Assembly: GCF_004792665.1 (NCBI RefSeq)
Contig: NZ_SRZX01000001.1
Location: forward strand, 1,550,001-1,614,000
From: Marinobacter orientalis
GTDB lineage: Bacteria; Pseudomonadota; Gammaproteobacteria; Pseudomonadales; Oleiphilaceae
Length of the DNA stretch: 64,000 nucleotides
Direction: 5' to 3'
Below are positions 27,222-35,691 of the stretch, piece after piece. The notes under the pieces were generated by a model. That model did no database searches. It worked only from the letters and a program-made list of their open reading frames with translations, and had not been told where the DNA came from. The stretch's first letter is position 1, and every line of letters begins with the position of its first letter. The position numbers and the translations under genes were made by a program.

Positions 27222-28265
27222 ATGCGGATCGGTGACGCAAAACAGACTTACGAGGCCGATGAGGCGATCTGGACCACCCAAACCCAAAAGCTCTGGTTTG
27301 GCCTGTTCCTGCTGCTTCTGCTGGTGTTTCCGTTCATGGCGGATTCCTACCTTCTGTACCTGGGATGCCTGGTGGGTATTGCCGTCATCAGCACCACCGG
27401 CCTGAATATCCTCACCGGCTTTACCGGCCTGATTTCCCTGGGCCAGGCAGGTTTTATGGGCGTTGGCGCCTATACTGTCGCCTGGCTCTCCGTTAATACC
27501 GCCCTGCCGTTCCCGGTAACCCTGTTGCTGGCCGGGCTCATGGCTGCTGCTGTGGGCATTCTGGTGGGCCTGCCCTCGCTGCGGGTCAAGGGACTGTACC
27601 TGGCCATTGCCACTCTGGCGGCCAGCGTTTTCCTGCATTTCATTTTTGCAGAGTGGGAATCGGTCACCGGCGGCATGGGCGGCATGAGTCTGGAACCGGC
27701 GCATCTGTTCGGGTGGTCTTTCCAGAGTGATTTCATGATGTATTTCATCATCGTGCCACTGGCGGTGCTGATGGTGCTTGCTGCCGCCAATGTGTTCCGC
27801 ACCCGCATTGGCCGGGCTTTTATCGCCATTCGGGACCGGGATATTTCCGCCGAGATTCTTGGTATCGACCTGTTGCGTTACAAGTTGATGTCCTTCGCTC
27901 TCAGCTCGTTTTATGCCGGGGTGGCCGGAGGCCTGTTCGCCTATTTCTTCCGCGTGGTGACACCGGAGAGTTTCCCGCTGTCGATGTCGATTTTCTATCT
28001 GGCGGCGGTGATCGTGGGAGGCATGGGCAATTTACTCGGTGGCATACTCGGGGCGGTCTTCATGACCCTGGTGCCGGAAGCGCTGAAACTGCTGACGTCT
28101 GCACTGACGCCGTTCTATCCAAACGCACCTGTATTCATGTCGCCAATGCTGGAGATCATTTTTGGCGCCCTGATTGTAGGCTTTCTGATTTTCGAACCCC
28201 ATGGCCTCGCGGAGATATGGCATCGCATTCGTCGCTTCTTCCACCTGTGGCCATTCAGGAATTAA
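27222..28265 (+). CDS. Branched-chain amino-acid-type ABC permease (LivM-like), system 1
   Basis: A 347-residue membrane protein with about nine hydrophobic segments after a 30-residue charged N-terminus. LivM-type motifs are visible: LTGFTGLISLGQAGFMGVGAY, GLPSLRVKGLYLAIATLA and IRDRDISAEILGIDLLRYKL. It is the second half of the pore. The start follows the livH stop by one base. The following gene encodes the binding protein after a 58-base A-rich gap. Confidence 0.9.
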   Translation: MRIGDAKQTYEADEAIWTTQTQKLWFGLFLLLLLVFPFMADSYLLYLGCLVGIAVISTTGLNILTGFTGLISLGQAGFMGVGAYTVAWLSVNTALPFPVTLLLAGLMAAAVGILVGLPSLRVKGLYLAIATLAASVFLHFIFAEWESVTGGMGGMSLEPAHLFGWSFQSDFMMYFIIVPLAVLMVLAAANVFRTRIGRAFIAIRDRDISAEILGIDLLRYKLMSFALSSFYAGVAGGLFAYFFRVVTPESFPLSMSIFYLAAVIVGGMGNLLGGILGAVFMTLVPEALKLLTSALTPFYPNAPVFMSPMLEIIFGALIVGFLIFEPHGLAEIWHRIRRFFHLWPFRN

Positions 28266-28323
28266 CGGTTTTTAACGAGAACCCGAGCAACACCAACAAC
28301 AAGAAGCAGCAAGGAGAAGAAAC

Positions 28324-29532
28324 ATGTTCAGAAACATCCTCGACAAAGGACGCCGGCTTGCCGGGCTTGGCAGCCTGGTGGCTGCGTTAACCGTAGCCGC
28401 TCCGGCCATGGCCCAGGACAAGGAAACCATCGTGTTCGGTGGCTCCATTCCGCTCTCCGGTGTGTTTGCCTTTGCCGGCATTCACATCCATGCCGGCCTC
28501 ACCGACTACACAGCCTGGATTAACAGCGAGGGCGGAATCAACGGCCATCCGGTGGAGTACGTGATGGAAGATACCGCTTACGAGGTGGACCGTTCAGTGG
28601 CTGCCTTCAAGAAAATTTCCGGCAGCGAATCGCCGGCCACCTATTACGGTGACAGCACCGGATTCATGAAGACCATCGCTTCGGAGCTGAACAGCCAGGG
28701 CGATACCCTGATGAGCGGAGCGTCGTTCGCGACTGCGCTGACGGATAACGAGCAATACCCCTATCAGTTTATTCCGGGACCCAACTACAGCCAGATGTTC
28801 GGCATCATCCTGGAATACATTGCCTCCCAGGGTGAAAGCGGGGACATGCCGACCGTAGCATTTGTCTACAGCGATACCGAGTTCGGCAAGGATCCGATCG
28901 AGAACGGCAAGGCCCGTGCCGCCGAGCTGGGTATCGAAGTGGTTGAGGATATCGTCACCAAACCCGGCAGCGTGGATGTGTCCGCTGAAATTCTGAAGCT
29001 GCGCCGGGTTCGTCCCGATTACGTGGTGTTCCACGGCTATGTATTGTCTCCGATCAACGAGTTCATGGTGCAGATGCGCCAGATGGGGCTGGATACCGAG
29101 TTCATGGGTACTTTCTGGTCTTCGGACAAGCTGATCATCGACAAGATGGGCGCGGATGCGGACGGTTACATGGGTGTTATGCCCTACAACTACTATGACA
29201 GCGAAGAAAGCGGACCAATGCTGGATGCACTTCGGGCCCAGGCCGAGAAGAGCGACCCGGATGCCGGTTACCGGCCGACCGGTTACATGCAGGCCTGGTT
29301 CAATGCCATGGTCTGGACCGAGGTTATCAAGCGTACCCTGGACGCCGACAAGGAGTTGACCGCTGACAACATGGCCGAGGCACTGGCCTCCATCGAAGAC
29401 TGGGACACAGGCGGTATCATCGGCATACCGGTAACCGTCAGGGACATGTCTTTTCCGGTGGGCCGTATCTGGCGGGTTAACGCCGAAGAAGGCCGGTACG
29501 AGCCGGTATCGGACTGGATTCACCTCGACTGA
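28324..29532 (+). CDS. Periplasmic substrate-binding protein of Liv-type ABC transporter, system 1
   Basis: A 402-residue type I periplasmic binding protein. The N-terminal signal peptide (about residues 1-27, ending AMA-QD) is clear; the mature protein opens with VFGGSIPLSGVFAFAG. It has the two-lobe pattern of LivK/AmiC-like proteins (VAFVYSDTEFGKDPIENGK, LRRVRPDYVVFHGY). Such proteins in acyl-CoA operons often bind carboxylic acids rather than leucine. A strong ribosome site (AAGGAGAAGAAAC) fits the high expression binding proteins need. Confidence 0.88.
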   Translation: MFRNILDKGRRLAGLGSLVAALTVAAPAMAQDKETIVFGGSIPLSGVFAFAGIHIHAGLTDYTAWINSEGGINGHPVEYVMEDTAYEVDRSVAAFKKISGSESPATYYGDSTGFMKTIASELNSQGDTLMSGASFATALTDNEQYPYQFIPGPNYSQMFGIILEYIASQGESGDMPTVAFVYSDTEFGKDPIENGKARAAELGIEVVEDIVTKPGSVDVSAEILKLRRVRPDYVVFHGYVLSPINEFMVQMRQMGLDTEFMGTFWSSDKLIIDKMGADADGYMGVMPYNYYDSEESGPMLDALRAQAEKSDPDAGYRPTGYMQAWFNAMVWTEVIKRTLDADKELTADNMAEALASIEDWDTGGIIGIPVTVRDMSFPVGRIWRVNAEEGRYEPVSDWIHLD

Positions 29533-29540
29533 GGGGCTGT

Positions 29541-30350
29541 ATGAAAGCCTTACTGGAAATCGATAACATCGAGGTGGTTTACAACAAGTCGGTGCAGGTC
29601 CTGCGGGGCCTGTCACTGCGGGTGCCGGAGGGTGCCATTGTCGCGCTCCTCGGTTCCAACGGTGCGGGCAAGTCCACCACACTGAAAAGTGTTTCCGGCC
29701 TGTTGACCCTGGAAAACGGCGAAGTGACCGCCGGGGAAGTGCGTTTCCGGGGCAAGGATGTAAAGGGCACACCGCCTGAAAAACTGGTGCGCAACGGACT
29801 GTTTCATGTGATGGAAGGCCGCCGTGTGTTTGAGGACCTGACGGTGGAGGAGAATCTGGTTGCTGCCACCTATGCACTCACCGGCAATAAGCCCTCCCTG
29901 AGTGACAGCTATGAACTGGTCTACAACTACTTTCCGCGACTGCGGGAACGTCGCAAACAGCTGGCGGGGTACCTGTCCGGTGGCGAGCAACAGATGCTGG
30001 CCCTTGGCCGGGCACTGATTGCCCAGCCGCGGCTGATCATGCTGGATGAACCCTCGCTGGGCCTGGCGCCGTTGCTGGTGGAGGAAATTTTCACCATCGT
30101 GGCGCGAATCAACCGGGAGCAGGGCACCGCCATTCTGCTGGTGGAACAGAACGCCGCCGTTTCCCTGGCGATCGCATCCTACGGTTACATTATGGAAAAC
30201 GGCAAGATCGTGATTGACGGGCCGGCAGACAAACTTACCGCCAACGAGGATGTCCGGGAGTTCTACCTCGGCGTGGGTGGCAAGGAAGGCGAAGCCCGCA
30301 GTTACCGTGACATCAAGCATTACAAACGCCGCAAACGGTGGCTTTCATGA
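29541..30350 (+). CDS. Liv-type ABC transporter ATP-binding protein (LivF-like), system 1
   Basis: A 269-residue ATPase: Walker A GSNGAGKSTTL, signature LSGGEQQMLALGRAL, Walker B LIMLDEPSLGLAP. The SLGLAP motif is characteristic of LivF. The C-terminus is longer than usual, with a basic tail (RDIKHYKRRKRWLS). Its stop overlaps the ATG of the acyl-CoA synthetase (ATGA), so transport and activation are translationally coupled. Confidence 0.9.
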   Translation: MKALLEIDNIEVVYNKSVQVLRGLSLRVPEGAIVALLGSNGAGKSTTLKSVSGLLTLENGEVTAGEVRFRGKDVKGTPPEKLVRNGLFHVMEGRRVFEDLTVEENLVAATYALTGNKPSLSDSYELVYNYFPRLRERRKQLAGYLSGGEQQMLALGRALIAQPRLIMLDEPSLGLAPLLVEEIFTIVARINREQGTAILLVEQNAAVSLAIASYGYIMENGKIVIDGPADKLTANEDVREFYLGVGGKEGEARSYRDIKHYKRRKRWLS

Positions 30351-32149
30351 CGACACCTTCGATACCCGATCTGACCCTGACCCAGATGTTGCGGGCCCAC
30401 GCCAAAGAGCGGCCCGACGCGCTGGCGCTGCGCCAGAAGGATTTCGGCATCTGGCAGGCCTATGCCTGGCAGGATTACTATCGGCGGGCCCGGCATTTCG
30501 GGCTGGGACTCCGCGCACTGGGGCTCCAGGAAGGTGGCCATGTGGCCATCATCTCGGAAAACCGGGTGGAGTGGGTCATTGCCCAGATGGGTATAGGCAT
30601 CGTCCGGGGCATCTGTGTGGGAGTCTATCCGACCAGTCCATGGAACGAGGTTGCCTACGTTCTTGAGCACAGCGATGCGGAAATTGCGGTGTGTGAGGAT
30701 CAGGAGCAGACCGACAAGGTGCTGCAGGCCTGGCCCGACCTGCCAAAGCTGAAGTACACCATCGCCATTGATATGAAGGGTCTTGGCTATTACCCGGAAC
30801 CACCGACGGCGTTCGAACATGTCGAGGCCAGGGGCCGGGAGTTCGAGGAAGAGCACCCGGGGCTGGCGGATGAATTGCTCGATGGCCAGCAGATGGATGA
30901 AACCGCCCTCATGGTTTACACCTCCGGATCTACCGGCCGGCCGAAGGGCGCCATGATCAGCTGGGGTAACCTTCATGCCGCAGCCCCCGGCCTTATTGAG
31001 CTGCTGCAGGCAGACGAGCATGGGTCCTGTCTTTCCTACCTCCCGCTATGCCATGTGGCAGAGCAGGCAGTCACCAACATTGCGCCGGTTTACGCGGGCA
31101 GTTCTGTCAGCTTTGGTGAGAGCCTGCGGACAATCCAGGAGGATTTGCGGGAAATTGCGCCGACCTTTTTCCTGGGAGTGCCCAGAATATGGGAGAAGCT
31201 GCACTCTTCCATCTACATCAAGATCCAGGAAACCGGACGATTCCGGCGGGCGCTCTTCGACCAGGCCATCCGGATGTGTTCTCCCATGGCCACCAAGCCG
31301 CGGGCGCAGTGGAGTCTGAAAGAAAAATCTCTATACAGCCTCAGCTACTGGCTGGTATTCCGGGCATTGCAGAATTTCATCGGCCTGCGCCGTTGCACCC
31401 TCGCGATGACGGGAGCTGCCCCCATTTCCACCGGCATTCTGGAATTCTTCCGGACCATGGGTATTCCCCTGGTGGAAGTATACGGCCAGACAGAAAGCAC
31501 TGGCGTTGCAACCGCCCAACCGGTGGATAACGTGCATCTTGGAACCGTGGGTGTCGCCATTGCCGGTGTCGAGGTCAGGCTCGGCGAGCACAACGAGATC
31601 ATCATGCGCGGCGGCAGCATGTTCAAGGGCTATTACAAGAACGAGGAAACAACCGCTTCCACCCTGAAAGATGGCTGGCTGCACACCGGCGATGTGGGCG
31701 AATGGCGGGACGGCCAGCTCAAAATCGTTGATCGCCTTAAAGACATCATCATTACCGCCGGGGGCAAGAACCTTTCACCCACCGAGATCGAAAACACCAT
31801 CAAGGCCAGCCCTTTCATCAAGGAATGCATCGTGATTGGCGAGGCCCGGAAGTATGTCTCCGCCCTGATCCAGATCGACTTTGACACGGTTGCCAAGTGG
31901 GCCGAGCAGGAGCGGATTGCCTACACCACCTTCCGCAGCCTGACCGAACAGCAGCAGGTGCACGAGCTGATTGAGGCGGAGGTGAACAAAGGCAACGCAC
32001 AGCTGCCCCAGGTGGCGCAGATCAAGCGTTTCCACCTGCTCACCAAGGAACTCGATCACGACGATGATGAAGTGACTGCCACCATGAAGGTGCGCCGGAG
32101 CAAGATCTACGAAAAATACACCGATGTGATCGAGTCGCTTTACGCCTGA
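30347..32149 (+). CDS. Long-chain-type acyl-CoA synthetase (AMP-binding)
   Basis: A 600-residue ANL enzyme of the FAA/ACSL-like branch. Motifs include VYTSGSTGRPKGAMISW, the long insertion before the fold's second lobe, VYGQTESTGVA, GWLHTGDVGEW and IITAGGKNLSPTEIENTIK. It makes an acyl-CoA from the acid imported by transporter system 1, judging by the ATGA overlap with the LivF-like gene. The frame starts at a GTG three codons earlier, but the coupled ATG at 30347 is more likely. Substrates could be fatty, aromatic or isoprenoid acids; no motif tells which. Confidence 0.87.
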   Translation: MTTPSIPDLTLTQMLRAHAKERPDALALRQKDFGIWQAYAWQDYYRRARHFGLGLRALGLQEGGHVAIISENRVEWVIAQMGIGIVRGICVGVYPTSPWNEVAYVLEHSDAEIAVCEDQEQTDKVLQAWPDLPKLKYTIAIDMKGLGYYPEPPTAFEHVEARGREFEEEHPGLADELLDGQQMDETALMVYTSGSTGRPKGAMISWGNLHAAAPGLIELLQADEHGSCLSYLPLCHVAEQAVTNIAPVYAGSSVSFGESLRTIQEDLREIAPTFFLGVPRIWEKLHSSIYIKIQETGRFRRALFDQAIRMCSPMATKPRAQWSLKEKSLYSLSYWLVFRALQNFIGLRRCTLAMTGAAPISTGILEFFRTMGIPLVEVYGQTESTGVATAQPVDNVHLGTVGVAIAGVEVRLGEHNEIIMRGGSMFKGYYKNEETTASTLKDGWLHTGDVGEWRDGQLKIVDRLKDIIITAGGKNLSPTEIENTIKASPFIKECIVIGEARKYVSALIQIDFDTVAKWAEQERIAYTTFRSLTEQQQVHELIEAEVNKGNAQLPQVAQIKRFHLLTKELDHDDDEVTATMKVRRSKIYEKYTDVIESLYA

Positions 32150-32197
32150 ACAGCCGAAACCGCCAATCATTTCGGAGTGAGTTACTCGAGTAACCGG

Positions 32198-32229
32198 CCG
32201 ACAGGATCAGCGATCTGTCGGTTTTCTTT
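32198..32229 (+). terminator. Rho-independent terminator of transporter operon 1
   Basis: CCGACAG (32198-32204) pairs with CTGTCGG (32215-32221) and is followed directly by TTTTCTTT. It lies about 50 bases after the synthetase stop and separates it from the lva-like unit. Confidence 0.8.
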
Positions 32230-32238
32230 AATTCCTCC

Positions 32239-32267
32239 TTGTATATTTCGAGCGCTCGTTCTATTTT
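32239..32267 (+). promoter_or_regulatory. Candidate promoter with operator palindrome in its spacer
   Basis: TTGTAT (32239-32244) and TATTTT (32262-32267) are 17 bases apart. A perfect 10-bp palindrome CGAGCGCTCG (32249-32258) fills the spacer, as expected for a repressor site, perhaps for the TetR protein at the other end of the unit. The SDR start is 21 bases downstream. Confidence 0.45.
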
Positions 32268-32287
32268 TAGTGAACGGAGGTCGAACT

Positions 32288-33085
32288 ATGAATAATTCCA
32301 ATAATACGAACCCTCACTGCACAAACCCGTTGCGCCTTGACGGCAAGACTGCGCTGGTCACCGGCGCCGCCGGTGGCCTGGGCCACAGCTTTACCCGCTG
32401 CCTGCTGGAGGCAGGGGCAACGGTCATTGTCAGTGGCCGCCGCCGTGAGTCGCTGGAGTCCCTCAGAGCCGACCTTCCCCAGTACGCTGATCAGATTCAC
32501 ATTGTTGTCATGGATGTTACGGACGAGTTGAGTGTCACCGAAGCGTTCAACACCATGACTGATGACATCGCCGTTCCGGACGTGGTGGTTTCCAATGCCG
32601 GCGTGGCAACCAGCAGGAAGGCGCTGGATCTGACCGGGGCGGACTGGGACCGGGTGGTCGACACGAACCTCAAGGGCTGCTGGCTGGTGTGCAATGAGGC
32701 TGCCCGTCGCCTGTCCGCAATCAACCAGGGCGGCAGCATCATCATGATTTCTTCCATCCTGGGTCATCGCGTGGCCGGTAACGTGGCGCCCTATGCCGCG
32801 GCCAAGGCCGGTGTCGAGCAGCTCACCCGCGCCCTTGCCCTGGAGTGGGCGCGTTTCGGCATCCGTGTCAACGCGCTGGCACCGGGGTACATCGAAACCG
32901 ATCTGAACCGTGATTTCTTCGCCAGTGAACCCGGCCAGAAAATGATCCGCCGTATTCCCCAGCGTCGCCTGGGACAGGCGAGTGATCTGAGCGGTCCGTT
33001 ACTGCTTCTGGCTTCAGGACTTTCCGACTACATGACCGGCAGCACCCTTGTGGTGGATGGCGGCCATCTTCAATCTTCGCTTTAA
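32288..33085 (+). CDS. SDR oxidoreductase, LvaD-like
   Basis: A 265-residue short-chain dehydrogenase with TGAAGGLGHSFTR, NAGVATSRKALDL, catalytic Ser in MISSILGHRV and Tyr/Lys in PYAAAKAG. I chose the ATG at 32288, seven bases after CGGAGG; the longer frame from 32177 runs through the promoter and terminator region. It heads a unit whose next genes match lvaC, lvaA, lvaB and lvaE. By that comparison it would reduce a 4-oxoacyl-CoA (levulinyl-CoA-like) to the 4-hydroxyacyl-CoA. It could instead be a generic beta-ketoacyl reductase; the neighbours favour the LvaD role. Confidence 0.8.
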   Translation: MNNSNNTNPHCTNPLRLDGKTALVTGAAGGLGHSFTRCLLEAGATVIVSGRRRESLESLRADLPQYADQIHIVVMDVTDELSVTEAFNTMTDDIAVPDVVVSNAGVATSRKALDLTGADWDRVVDTNLKGCWLVCNEAARRLSAINQGGSIIMISSILGHRVAGNVAPYAAAKAGVEQLTRALALEWARFGIRVNALAPGYIETDLNRDFFASEPGQKMIRRIPQRRLGQASDLSGPLLLLASGLSDYMTGSTLVVDGGHLQSSL

Positions 33086-33095
33086 GGAGTGGGCT

Positions 33096-34301
33096 GTGGA
33101 CTTCAATCTGGACCCCCGGAATGAATCGTACCGAAAACGTATCAGGAACTTTGTGGAGCAGGAGCTGCTGCCGCTGGAGCAGAACCCTGAGGCCTACGAT
33201 GAGCATGAGAATATTGCGCCCGACCATCTTGAGCAGATGCGTGCCAAAGCAAAGCAGCAGGGCCTCTGGTGCCTGCAGATTCCTGAGCATCTGGGTGGCC
33301 AGGGGCTCGATATCTCCGGTATGGCGGCGTGCTACGAGGAAATGAACCGGTCGCTTTTCGGGCCGGTGGTGTTCAACTCCGCGGCACCGGACGATGGCAA
33401 CATGATCGTGCTGGCGAAGGTGGCGACCGAGGCCCAGCAGGAGCGCTGGCTCAAACCCATCGTGGAGGGCAGGGTGCGTTCGTCGTTCGTCATGACCGAA
33501 CCACCTCCCGGCTGCGGTTCCGATCCGGGCATGATGCAGACCACTGCCACGCGCCAGGGCGACCGGTGGGTCATCCACGGCCATAAGCACTATATTACCG
33601 GTGCTGCCGAAGCGTCCCATTTCATCCTCATTGCCCGGACTTCCGACGATACCCGCAAGGGTCTGAGCGCCTTCCTGTTCCACAAGGATGATCCGGGCTG
33701 GGAAATCGTCCGGCGGATTCCGATCATGGGGCCGGAAGAACACGGCGGGCATTGTGAACTCCGGTTCGATGGCCTGGAAATTCCGGATGAAAACCGGCTG
33801 ATGGAAGTCGGCGATGGCCTCAAGGTCACCCAGATTCGTCTGGGTACCGCCCGCCTGACCCACTGCATGCGCTGGCTCGGCCTGGCCCGCCGTTCCCTGG
33901 AGATTGCCACCGAGTACGTCGACACCCGGGAATCCTTTGGTCAGACCCTGTCACAGCGCGAAGGCGTGCAGTGGCTGCTGGGCGAGGCCGCCATGGAGAT
34001 TCAGATCGGACGACTGTTGACGATGCACGCTGCCTGGAAACTGGATCAGGGTGACTTCGCCCGCAAGGAAGTTTCCATGGCCAAGGTCGCGGTGGCGGAC
34101 ACTCTGCACAAGGCGGTGGATACCGCCATTCAGCTTTGTGGTGCCCGCGGTTACTCCAAGGACACCCCCCTGGAATGGATCTACCGTTATGCGCGGCAGG
34201 CGCGACTGGTGGACGGTGCCTCGGAAATACACAAGATGGTGTTCTCGAAGACCCTGCTGGCAGAGCGTACCGACTTCTGGCACTGGGGAGTGAAGGCGTG
34301 A
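33096..34301 (+). CDS. Acyl-CoA dehydrogenase, ACAD10/11-type (LvaC-like)
   Basis: A 401-residue acyl-CoA dehydrogenase homologue. The middle-domain motif SSFVMTEPPPGCGSDPGMMQ and C-terminal GARGYSKDTPLEWIYRYAR and DGASEIHKMVFSKTLL place it with the ACAD10/ACAD11 group. In P. putida LvaC acts with LvaA and LvaB to convert a 4-hydroxyacyl-CoA into the 3-hydroxyacyl-CoA through a 4-phospho intermediate. The GTG at 33096 has AAGGAG seven bases upstream. Its stop overlaps the phosphotransferase start (TGATG), consistent with the two acting together; in mammals the same two domains are fused. Confidence 0.85.
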   Translation: MDFNLDPRNESYRKRIRNFVEQELLPLEQNPEAYDEHENIAPDHLEQMRAKAKQQGLWCLQIPEHLGGQGLDISGMAACYEEMNRSLFGPVVFNSAAPDDGNMIVLAKVATEAQQERWLKPIVEGRVRSSFVMTEPPPGCGSDPGMMQTTATRQGDRWVIHGHKHYITGAAEASHFILIARTSDDTRKGLSAFLFHKDDPGWEIVRRIPIMGPEEHGGHCELRFDGLEIPDENRLMEVGDGLKVTQIRLGTARLTHCMRWLGLARRSLEIATEYVDTRESFGQTLSQREGVQWLLGEAAMEIQIGRLLTMHAAWKLDQGDFARKEVSMAKVAVADTLHKAVDTAIQLCGARGYSKDTPLEWIYRYARQARLVDGASEIHKMVFSKTLLAERTDFWHWGVKA

Positions 34302-35326
34302 TGTCTGCGCTTGCCGACACCTTCAGCAGGTTCATTGCCCGGCAAACCGGTGCCCGGAGTGCCCGGGTTATCGATTTCGACAAGCTCTCCGGGGGCGCGA
34401 TCCAGGACAACTTCGGGCTGACACTGGAGCTGGAGGGCGGCAGCCGGCCGGGGCGGCAGGAATTTGTGGTCCGGCAGGACGCACCCTCCGCAGTGGCGGA
34501 GAGCCTTTCCAGGCCCCAGGAATTCCGGGTTCTTCAGGCGGCGTTCAGGGCCGGGGTTACAGCTCCGGAACCACTGTGGCTTTGCGAGGACCCTGAGGTC
34601 AGCGAGCGGGTATTCTACGTCATGACCCGGGCGGCAGGGAGCGCATCCCCGCGCAAGCTGGTCAAGGCGGATTTCAGCAAAGAGCAGCGCCGGAACATCG
34701 TGCGCCGGCTGGGTGCGGAGCTGGCCAGGCTGCACACGGTGAAACCACCGCAGGAGTCGCTGGCGTTCCTGGCGTTACCTGATCCGGGCAATCCGGCCCT
34801 GAGCCGGATAGCGCTGTATCGCCGCTACCTGAAAGAAATCGGTGAGCCCCATCCGGTGCTGGAATGGGCGCTGAACTGGCTTGAGGACCATGTGCCGGAA
34901 GCTGGCCCGACGGTGCTGTGCCACTGTGATTTCCGGACCGGCAACTACATGATGGACGGGGACCAATTGACCGCTGTTCTGGACTGGGAGTTCGCCGCCT
35001 GGAGCGACCCCTGTGAGGATCTGGGCTGGCTCTGTAGCCGCAGCTGGCGGTTCGGTGCTGATGACCGGGAAGTCGGAGGTGTCGGAGACCGGCAGGATCT
35101 TCTGGAGGGCTACCGGGAAGTGAGCGGTGTGGAGCTTGACCCTGCGAAGGTCAGCTACTGGGAAGTCATGGCCCTGGTGCGCTGGGCGATGATTGCGTTG
35201 CAACAGGCACGCAGGCACATGTCAGGTGAACAGCGCTCGCTGGAGCTGGCGCTGACCGGCCGCATGGTGGCCCAGATGGAGCTTGACCTGCTGAACCAGA
35301 TTCAGGAACTGGAGGACGGGAAATGA
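34301..35326 (+). CDS. APH-fold phosphotransferase (LvaA-like 4-hydroxyacyl-CoA kinase)
   Basis: A 341-residue aminoglycoside-phosphotransferase-like kinase. The catalytic loop HCDFRTGNYMM has Brenner-type His-x-Asp and Asn; VLDWEFA supplies the metal-binding Asp; GGAIQDNFGLTLEL is the nucleotide-binding region. It is flanked by an ACAD10-like dehydrogenase and a small DUF6285-like protein, exactly the partners of LvaA. The predicted reaction is phosphorylation of the 4-hydroxyl of a 4-hydroxyacyl-CoA. It overlaps both neighbours by one to four bases. Confidence 0.83.
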   Translation: MSALADTFSRFIARQTGARSARVIDFDKLSGGAIQDNFGLTLELEGGSRPGRQEFVVRQDAPSAVAESLSRPQEFRVLQAAFRAGVTAPEPLWLCEDPEVSERVFYVMTRAAGSASPRKLVKADFSKEQRRNIVRRLGAELARLHTVKPPQESLAFLALPDPGNPALSRIALYRRYLKEIGEPHPVLEWALNWLEDHVPEAGPTVLCHCDFRTGNYMMDGDQLTAVLDWEFAAWSDPCEDLGWLCSRSWRFGADDREVGGVGDRQDLLEGYREVSGVELDPAKVSYWEVMALVRWAMIALQQARRHMSGEQRSLELALTGRMVAQMELDLLNQIQELEDGK

Positions 35327-35688
35327 TCAATCAACCGGAAACCCGGGATCTGCTTGCCGAGGCCCGCCGGGTATTGCTGGATTCAATAGCCCCTGATCTT
35401 GGTGGGGAGCGCAAATACCAGGCACTGATGATTGCCAATGCCATGGCTATGGCAATGCGGGAACTTGAGCAGCGCGAGCAGGGCCAGCCAGAGGAAACCG
35501 ACCATACTGTCCGGGCATATCTTGCGGAGCACTCCATTGACGGCACTGCCGCAGAAGCCGAGGCGGACCTTGCCCGGGCTGTTTTCGAGCGCCGTCTGGA
35601 TGGAACCGACCCGGCCCTGCGTTCAGTACTCAGAACCCTCACCGAAGCCCGGTTGCGGATCAACAATCCAGGCTTTCTGGAACGGTGA
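35323..35688 (+). CDS. Small DUF6285-like protein (LvaB-like kinase partner)
   Basis: A 121-residue helical protein without catalytic motifs (RDLLAEARRVLLDSIAPDL near the N-terminus, LRSVLRTLTEARLRINNPG at the C-terminus). It resembles the DUF6285 family, whose genes sit next to phosphotransferase genes like the one upstream. In the levulinate pathway LvaB is a small protein needed for LvaA activity, and size and position match. Its ATG overlaps the kinase stop (ATGA). The family name is from memory of the pattern. Confidence 0.72.
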   Translation: MINQPETRDLLAEARRVLLDSIAPDLGGERKYQALMIANAMAMAMRELEQREQGQPEETDHTVRAYLAEHSIDGTAAEAEADLARAVFERRLDGTDPALRSVLRTLTEARLRINNPGFLER

Positions 35689-35691
35689 ACC

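Noticed and set aside
28594..29877. A 427-codon minus-strand frame opposite the binding-protein and LivF-like genes
   Set aside because: Crosses two real genes on the other strand and shows no domain.
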